Under the pieces are notes generated by a model that was given only the letters and a program-made list of their open reading frames with translations, was not told the DNA's origin and made no database searches. From NCBI GenBank assembly GCA_934047225.1, contig OW204001.1, positions 8,974,201-9,038,200 of the forward strand: a stretch of DNA of 64,000 nucleotides, written 5' to 3'. Both the position numbers and the translations under genes were made by a program. This DNA comes from Ypsolopha sequella (taxonomy: Eukaryota > Arthropoda > Insecta > Lepidoptera > Ypsolophidae). Numbering within the stretch: position 1 is the stretch's first letter; the number at the start of each line of letters is the position of its first letter. This document shows, piece after piece, positions 57,289 through 64,000 of the stretch.

Positions 57289-58299
57289 TCAAACAACCCT
57301 ATCGAGATCTTTTTCACAACGTATTTTTATTATTTTACTTGTATCCGTTTTTCGTAATTGAATTGTAGCATTCTTAACCCATACGTGCTTATAGTCTTTA
57401 GTTTCCCGCAACGAACGGGCTTTCGAGTAAAGCAGTTTATTTTTTAGAGTCAAGTGTTCGTTAACATAGAAGCGTCGAGTCGGCGCCGGCAACGACAGCT
57501 GCTCGGTAGTGAGGTCGCGGCGCGCGCGCACCCCGGCGAGCACGGCGTCGCGCAGGCGTCGCGTGGACAGCTGCACCACAATGTTCCTGGGTCGGTCGCC
57601 GCGGTGCACGCCGGGTGCGGCGCGGCTCACGCTCTCGATGCTCTCCGCAGGCACCTTCACTCCGACCAGCGAGCCGATATTGCAGACCAGTCCGATTAGG
57701 TTTTCGCCGCTTGCCTCAGGGATGTTTTGAATTTCCAAATTACAGTTTCTGGAGTTCTGATCCATGACATCTAGACTTCTTTGTACGTGGTCCAATTCCA
57801 TTTTCAACTCTTCGTTCTCATTTTGCAGCTCCACAAAAATCACAGCCTTAGTTTCCAAAGCCTCCAAACGGGTTTCCCAGGTGTTAAAACGTTCCGAAAG
57901 TTTTTGTAAATCGTTTTGTATAGGTTTGAGTACTTCGTACACGTCTTTTCTCCACTCCTCTCGCAAAGAAGAAAATTTCTTATCAAAATAATCTATAAAA
58001 GACCGTGTGTCCAAATTAACCATTGATGATGGTACATCTGATAGTGCTGACTCAGAGCTTTCCAAAGCATTTCCCACACTAGAAACAGTGTTTATTTGTT
58101 TCACTTTGGGACTATCTTTCTTCGACTTACACAGTTGACATTTCCACTTGGACTTGTTCATAGGTAAGATTTTGTTGAAATCACTTTCAGTGAGACCCGC
58201 ACATGAAAAGTGTAAAATATGCAGACAACCACTGCATTTCAGCTGCACTTTAGTCGTTGTTGACTGGGCACAGACGTTGCAAACATTGTTAGCACTCAT
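57289..58299 (-). CDS. LINE ORF1: PHD-finger, coiled-coil nucleic-acid-binding protein
   Basis: 336 residues. Residues 7-57 have a perfect C4HC3 PHD pattern: Cys7, Cys10, Cys22, Cys25, His30, Cys33, Cys54 and Cys57, with Trp52 two residues before the seventh ligand. A Glu/Leu-rich coiled coil follows (about 110-180). The C-terminal domain (about 185-336) contains 'LEIQNIPEASGENLI' and 'YVNEHLTLKNKLLYSKAR', 'HVWVKNATIQLRK'. That resembles the FP25-like domain found in ORF1 of several insect LINEs. Its expected role is to bind the element's RNA as a chaperone and package it with ORF2; the PHD finger may steer it to chromatin. The segment 57450-57700 is strikingly GC-rich compared with the rest. 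Confidence 0.9.
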   Translation of the reverse strand: MSANNVCNVCAQSTTTKVQLKCSGCLHILHFSCAGLTESDFNKILPMNKSKWKCQLCKSKKDSPKVKQINTVSSVGNALESSESALSDVPSSMVNLDTRSFIDYFDKKFSSLREEWRKDVYEVLKPIQNDLQKLSERFNTWETRLEALETKAVIFVELQNENEELKMELDHVQRSLDVMDQNSRNCNLEIQNIPEASGENLIGLVCNIGSLVGVKVPAESIESVSRAAPGVHRGDRPRNIVVQLSTRRLRDAVLAGVRARRDLTTEQLSLPAPTRRFYVNEHLTLKNKLLYSKARSLRETKDYKHVWVKNATIQLRKTDTSKIIKIRCEKDLDRVV

Positions 58300-58574
58300 T
58301 TTACGTTATAAGTTGTAGCCACTGTTCATATAGTTATATGGGGGTAGGAGACACAATTTCTACAACGGCGCTTTGTTTTAGTCTAATTAGTACCAAAAAC
58401 GCGATAAAGGTGTTAGATAACACTTCCACATTCACTGCACTTATAACTGTATGAATTAATAAAGATTTTAGTTTGATATTTCACTTTTACACGTATATTT
58501 TAATTATTTTGTACGAGCTTCGTAAACAGTGGACTTCACTACTTGAGCGCCCTCTGTCTTTTCAGATGACTCAT

Positions 58575-59045
58575 CGTCGATCCGACCATGAAAATCTGTC
58601 ATTTTAGTACATTGTTATGATTCTTGCGTAGTTTTAATTTCTTGGAATTATGCGTTGCCAAATTACTTTAAAAATGGTGTTTATTTATTTCCGAAAGACC
58701 CCGTATTAAAAATGAAAAATATAATAACAATAACAAATTTAGTCTATTTTTAATTTTATATTCTTTGTAGTTAGTGTCTATTTTAAGTATTATTTATAAT
58801 TTAGTTTTATTTATGTTATTTAAGTTTCTTGTTATTAAATCACTAACAATAACAAATATACATATAATATATTGGATAACTCGTGATAAGATGAAGTAAA
58901 AAAGCGAGATATTACAGAAAAACAGTAGGAACACCGGAACACACACAACAACAAAGTTTGACATAGCCGGACCGTAGTATGTATTGACCGGATCTATGAT
59001 CTATGCTAGCGCCATCTGTAATAAGGCTTGCCTGTAGATCCCCAT
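58575..59045 (-). mobile_element. Repeat R6 copy 4 (reverse), truncated by the LINE
   Basis: In reverse it reads 'acagatggcgctagcat', 'cggctatgtcaaactttg', 'ggtctttcgg', 'gacagattttcatgg', then ends at the LINE 5' end. Like copy 3 it lacks the E1-type insertion. It contains a 105-bp extra segment (58739-58843) flanked by a 14-bp direct repeat 'taacaataacaaat'. Confidence 0.65.
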
Positions 59046-59099
59046 TGATAAAATACTGTAGAAGGGCAAGAGCACTCGGACTATGAATAGGAGAGCTTG

Positions 59100-59195
59100 T
59101 ATAACTATATTCATGGATTTGGAAGAGGTGAAGATGTGTCAGGATCGTAGAAGATGGAAATCTGCGGTCAATGTCCCTGGGAGACAGGCGTGAGA
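59100..59195 (+). mobile_element. RTE-like LINE 3'-end fragment
   Basis: 'gatttggaagaggtgaagat', 'agaagatggaaatctgcgg' and 'ctgggagacaggcgtgag' match 14815-14945, without the TATG tail. Confidence 0.5.
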
Positions 59196-60004
59196 TTTTC
59201 TGCAGAAAACTTCGATATCAGCCGAACAAATGTTAAATAACAAATTTTAAATAAATGTATTGTCTCAGTAATAAAATTTTATAAAATGGTAATTTTTACT
59301 AATTTTCGAATTAAAAATAAATATTTTTTTTATCGTTAACATCTTCTTCCATCATTCCACCCAAATTTTGCCTGGAAGATACTGCTATTAGCAATAAGTG
59401 CCGCCTTTGTACACAATGTCTGTCTTTTATGTGAAAATGTGTTGTAAATTATATTTGTAAAGGTACAAAAAGTGTAATAAATAAAAATAAAATAAATAAA
59501 TGTCGTTAACCACACCGAAAATACTTGAAAAAAAAAACATTTTTGTAAATTCTTTTTGCAAATACTTATAAATCTCATATATCGATTTGATACATAGCTT
59601 CATTACCTATGTTTTTTCTACAAGTAATCTTGCCTGGTTATCTATTGTTCAACTATTGTTCTAGCGATAAAGAGAAGTGAACAGATTAATTTGGTAAAAA
59701 GATATTGATTTCGTAATAAAACCACGAAATAGCGATTAACTTTTTAAGTCTGTTTAAGGGTGTGCGGTCAAACGCGTCGGTGACACAAGACGCGACTGAC
59801 ACTTGTAAAGTTTCCCGATCGGAAGTGATGATTAGTGGCCGATTAGCTTTATCACTTTCGTATACGTGGCACCGAATCGACACCAATATCTAGTTTAGTA
59901 TGTAAACATAGAGTCTTGCGTCTTTTTCTTAGTATTGTTTTTTATAAATTGACTATCATGTTAGTTCTTAGTGTAAAATTATGTATATTTATTGTTTAGC
60001 ATAC

Positions 60005-60399
60005 TAATAGTAGTTTATGCTACAAGGGCGCAAAGGAATAAATTACGAGGACGATTTAAAACACAAGCGTAGCGAGTGTTTTAAACGTAACCGAGTAATT
60101 TATTGCTTTTACGCCCGTGTATCATACTACATTTTTCAATGCATAGTGTGAGGAAATGAAAACTAATATAATCTTGTGTACTTTAAATTATAATTGGCTC
60201 AAAAGGACTGTATCCAGAGCCGTTAAACAGTGGAAAAAAAAGTATAACGTCTATGGTACACAGGAAAGGCTGCAGGTTAGCCAACCATTGTAAATAAATT
60301 TAAAAAAATAATAATTATAAAGCCCTAGGGCAAAATAATCGACTTTCTGTTCGGTTTTGATGCATAAAAGTGGGCATTTACGAGCACATGCATTGAAAA
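60005..60399 (-). mobile_element. Compound palindromic element CP, copy 6
   Basis: Complete, with the inner hairpin 'aaaacacaagcgtagcgag'. Confidence 0.8.
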
Positions 60400-60708
60400 A
60401 TCCGTTATTGGTACTATTAGCCAATGTAATATTTAGTTAATGTTTACTGTATATACTGTGGATTTTTGTTCATAAATAAAATGAAATAAAATAAAATTAA
60501 GTATACAGAGTGTAAATCGACAAAAATTACACCACTTAAACTGATCATACTAAATAAAATTCCCAAAAAATTATAGCACAATGAAGATTAAGTTACGGCA
60601 AGCCGAGTTTTGTGCTTTTAGCACAACAAGAGAGATTTTCTTGATTCTCAGATCGGACCAGATTTGCCTTATTACTCTAATTTTTCGTACTCAGATGTCC
60701 TCACTTTT

Positions 60709-60858
60709 CCTCCCACTTTTTTCACGGACATAAACACAAAAACCATAAGTACACGTACTCACATTTCTCACGCACACTAATATAGAACACATGCAATGCA
60801 TGTGAAGACATCTCACATTTCCTCCCACTTATTTCACCGACATAAACAAAAAAACCTC
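60709..60858 (+). repeat. Short direct repeat, two 45-bp copies
   Basis: 'tttcctcccacttttttcac' at 60709-60753 recurs at 60812-60858 with few changes, about 105 bp apart. No coding sequence. Confidence 0.55.
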
Positions 60859-61117
60859 TCACACGCAAAAAGAGGGCGATGCGTCAACCTGTAGCCATGG
60901 ACATTGCAGAGCTATTTTTGGCCTCATGCATTCGCAAGCACCACGCCTCTTTAGCATATCTCCTCGATTCAGATATTTATAGCATGAACTCAAGAGCAAT
61001 CTCCTGCAAGGAACAACCATCCCCTCTTTGTTTAACAATTACTATCTTTTTACAGTAGCCAGACCGACTTCATCTTAACTTGGTCCTCGAGGCATGCAGT
61101 TTGGACACTGATTGTTC

Positions 61118-61190
61118 GCCTACGGGATTAAAACCCGCTAACTCCTGATTAATAAGGTGAGATACTAACAGCTAGACAAGAGGTGGTCAA
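61118..61190 (-). repeat. tRNA-like fragment
   Basis: In reverse, 'cttgtctagctgttagtatc' (A-box-like) and 'gcgggttttaatcccg' (B-box/T-arm-like) occur at tRNA spacing. The stems are imperfect, so it is a tRNA-derived repeat head and not a gene. Confidence 0.4.
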
Positions 61191-61371
61191 AAAAAAATAT
61201 TTTTTTGGCTCGTTATAAAAATATCAGCTAAATTATTAGTAATTTATAGGTATTTATTTATTTATTTACAAACAAGGAGTACAAACAGAGAGAAGGATAT
61301 AATATCTTACAGTAAAGTTATAGGTAGTTTTTCATTGTACCACTATCCTTATCATACCCACAATAGTAGTT

Positions 61372-61730
61372 TATGCTACAAGGGCGAAAAAAGCTCTGAC
61401 GCCCCTGTATCATACTACATTTTTCAATGCATAGTGTGAGGAAATAAAACAAATATAATCAAAGAAAACAATTTACTTATTAAAGTTGAAAGTTACGTTG
61501 TTACAATTTTGGAAGTTAATGATTGGCTCAAACGGACTGTATCCAGAGCCGTTAAACAGTGGAAAAAAAAAGTATAACATTTATGGTACACAGGAAAGGT
61601 TGCAGGGTAGACAACTTCTCGTAAATAAATTTAAAAAATAATAATAATAAAGCCCTAGGGCAAAATAATCGGCTTTCTGTTCGGTTTTGATGCATAAAAA
61701 GTGGGCCTTTACGAGCACTTGCATTGAAAA
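61372..61730 (-). mobile_element. Compound palindromic element CP, copy 7
   Basis: The cruciform part has collapsed to 'gggcgaaaaaagctctgacg', so the hairpin core is lost. The remainder is intact, ending 'gagcacttgcattgaaaa', with about 35 bp of extra sequence near 61465. Confidence 0.75.
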
Positions 61731-61910
61731 TAATATAAATGTTTGAAGTGACGCAGACAGGAGATAAGGATAAAAAAAATTATACTACAAAGCTAAAACC
61801 CACAACCAATCTTAAAACTAACATGCACACAGAGAGTTATAGAGGTTAATTAATTGTCAGAAAAAGATTTTAGATTTGTAACTATTGTAAGTTGAATTCA
61901 TAATTAAGTA

Positions 61911-62048
61911 TAAGGACGGATCGACTTAAATCAATTTATTTCGCGATACGCGACATGTTTCGAATTCATTCCGAATTCGTTATCAAGCGAGAGAGGGTAT
62001 GTCGTTAGCGGACGAAGTCCCTGGATTTTCAGTCCTTATACTTGATTA
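61911..62048. mobile_element. Short element with TIR 'taagtataaggac'
   Basis: The left 'aagtataaggac' is inverted at the right as 'gtccttatactt'. Inside are 'tttatttcgcgatacgcg' and 'cgttatcaagcgaga', the same order of motifs as in the foldbacks at 17177 and 33556. Confidence 0.55.
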
Positions 62049-62091
62049 TGTCAGAAAGCGCTTTCTTCACTTGTCTTTTTTAACACATATA

Positions 62092-62352
62092 AGGTGTTTC
62101 AATTTAAATGGAAACTAATTTAGGAGGTGATTCAGTATCGTTAATACATCACATTCCACTGCAAAGTACTCTTTTTTGCGCGAACTTTTTCTTCACTTGT
62201 CCATACAAACTGAGTCAGCTGATCGGACCACTTTGTTCTGAGAAGTGAAAAAAAAGTTTGCGCAAAAAAATTGCTTTGCAGTGGAATGTGTTGTATTAAC
62301 GAAACTGAATCACCTCCTAAATTACTTTCCATTTAAATTGAAAGACCTTATA
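62092..62352. mobile_element. Long-TIR MITE, copy 2
   Basis: Same ends and middle as 22880-23125, with better preserved arms ('cattccactgcaaagta' pairs with 'tttgcagtggaatgtg'). Confidence 0.8.
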
Positions 62353-62714
62353 GGTATATGAACAATTATTGAAGTCGATATTCAATCTTAATAGTAGTAA
62401 TAACAATTAGTGGTGCAGGTAACACTGCATCAAGTCGTCTGGCACTTGTACCACTTCGAGGCTTCACTTACTCCGTAATTGATACTCAATTCTTGAGTTC
62501 ATGACACGCAACACGACTTTATAGCACCTACACGCAGAGAACGGACGACTAACTAAATTCGATTTAAGCTTAGCTAAGAAAAACGCACAAACGTGAAAAA
62601 GCTGTCAAATTTACGTTGCTGTCACAGTCATTTAAAATGGATGCGTCTCATTTAGTGAAATATCATTATATTTTTTATATTGTCGTAACTGATTAATTAG
62701 ATTGATAGATCGAA

Positions 62715-62840
62715 ACATGGACAGATGGAAGAGGCGAAACAGGCGTGTAAGGATCGTAGTAGATGGAAATCTGTAGTCTCTGCCTACTTCTCTGGGAGAC
62801 AGGCATAAATTATACAACATATGTATGTATGTATGTATAA
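62715..62840 (+). mobile_element. RTE-like LINE 3'-end fragment
   Basis: 'gatggaagaggcgaaacagg', 'tagtagatggaaatctgtag', 'ctgggagacaggcataaat' and a (TATG)n tail, as in 14815-14945. Confidence 0.55.
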
Positions 62841-63913
62841 TTAATTAGCAAAGCACAAAACTTTTTGAGGTTAGCGATAGCGATATTTATCACTTTTAGT
62901 TTGAAATCGTGGCAGATGACGTCACGAGACATGCCGTTAAGCTCACTTTGATTGCCAATAACTTCGTATTTTTTTTTAATATAAAAAAAATATTTTACTA
63001 CTGTTTTTAGCTTTTTAAACGCAATTGATTTTCATAAAAAATCTTCATGCAGAAGACGGGCTCATTAAAAGTAACTATACATATAAATAACCTACCTATG
63101 ACAACCGAGACATGTACTTAATAATTTTACTATAGTTATCTTGCGTAAATTGTAACTAGCTGACGGATTAAAAAAAAAATTAATTTAATATACTTGTCAA
63201 CCAAATTTTACTACTTTCAAACCATGAGGATGTTGTTGTAGGTATAACTCAATTTAATTGTTTGATGTCTGCAACAGCGACTTCTGCTACCTTTTCTGTG
63301 TTCTGTTTTTGTGTTTTTTGTTTTTTATTTTTAAATTAAGATACTAACATAGTTTTTAGGCATATATATTTTAAGCTAACTAAGATATGGATTTCGGTCT
63401 GAAATAAATATTTTCGTTCTTCTTTCTTTCTTTCTTAAACATTAACGAGCAGTGTGATATGTACGTTGGTCACAAGAATACCCATACAAAAAAAAGTATT
63501 TTAAAAAATACTAAAGGCTACCACTAGGTATTCTCAACAACCAAAATATTGCCGCTGGGAAAAGCTGGCTAAACCTTCGTATAAAATATAAACGCATAGA
63601 TAGATCTATTACATTTAAAATTATAGCGGGCGGCCCTGCTAAGGCACATTTCTCTACCTTCCCACCCCTCACTTGGAATGAAACTTAGAATAGTGAAAGT
63701 TTCGGGACAAACATCAGAGAGAATGATCCGGCGAACTGTGACGTAACGTCTCATATTCAAATAATGAAGGAGTTAACGAAGCGCGAATTTGGGGACTGAG
63801 GGTAACCGATTATGGGCTACATATGATGCCTACACGTATTTACGAGGTTGAGAACTAGAAAAAAATTACCATCACACACAATTGCCCATTCAGTTAACTT
63901 ACATTAAAAAAAA

Positions 63914-64000
63914 CCGGACAAGTGCGAGTCTGACTCACGCACGAAGGGTTCCGTACCATTATCTATAAAAACAACAAAAAATCAATTCAATTGTATGGGA
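63914..64000 (-). mobile_element. GGGTTCCGTA-family element E7, cut by the window end
   Basis: Starts 'aaaaaaaccggacaagtgcg', then 'gactcacgcacgaagggttc' and 'cgtaccattatctataaaa', the reverse of the E5 right end. The rest lies beyond 64000. Confidence 0.6.

Larger units (their letters stand above)
53399..58572 (-). mobile_element. Apparently full-length non-LTR retrotransposon (LINE)
   Basis: A 5.2-kb element with a 5' UTR (58300-58572), ORF1, an AT-rich spacer, ORF2 and a 3' UTR of about 490 bp. On the - strand it ends in AATAAA (53430-53435) and a (TTTAC)4 tail instead of poly(A). Both ORFs are open from end to end, so it may be autonomous and young. ORF1 (PHD finger plus FP25-like C-terminus) and ORF2 (APE endonuclease, then RT) point to the CR1/Jockey side of LINEs. 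Its 5' end lies in R6 copy 4. No target duplication is obvious. It is in the same transcriptional orientation as Runx. Confidence 0.85.

Overview
This is an AT-rich, transposon-dense stretch of an insect genome, almost certainly a moth or butterfly. The signs are short genes with long introns, many families of small palindromic (MITE-like) elements, Lep1-type Helitron remnants ending in CTAG, repeats bounded by GGGTTCCGTA/TACGGAACCC, and a non-LTR retrotransposon whose ORF1 carries a PHD finger. There is nothing bacterial or viral here, no CRISPR array and no operon.

Region 1 (1-12.4 kb): the 3' end of a zinc carboxypeptidase (M14, carboxypeptidase A type) locus on the + strand. Four terminal exons lie in the order A1 (1550-1840), B1 (5687-5959), A2 (8660-8950), B2 (11587-11859). 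The A-B pair was duplicated as a block of about 6-7 kb. Every exon keeps its 3' splice site, reading frame and active-site residues. I found no upstream M14 exon between them, so they are either alternative last exons of one gene that starts left of the window or relics of tandem genes. Three nested transposon events with preserved empty sites give their relative order.

Region 2 (13.1-64 kb): the 3' part of a Runt-domain (Runx) transcription factor gene on the - strand, convergent with region 1. Three exons were reconstructed by hand: the C-terminal part of the Runt domain (37529-37332), a proline-rich symmetric exon (14707-14546) and the terminal exon (13930-13428) ending in the Groucho-binding VWRPY tail. 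All junctions are phase 1 and fit together. The intron between the first two is 22.6 kb. Exons for the N-terminal half of the Runt domain were not found and should lie beyond 64 kb.

The Runx introns hold a 15-unit, 70-bp minisatellite in which each unit has two GATA-type motifs; a perfect 236-bp-arm inverted repeat; seven copies of a compound palindromic element; four copies of a TTAA-flanked MITE; several other foldback families; tRNA-derived SINEs; and one apparently intact 5.2-kb LINE (53.4-58.6 kb) with ORF1 and ORF2 in the same orientation as Runx. Stretches not listed separately are AT-rich single-copy intron or unclassifiable repeat debris in which I see no gene.
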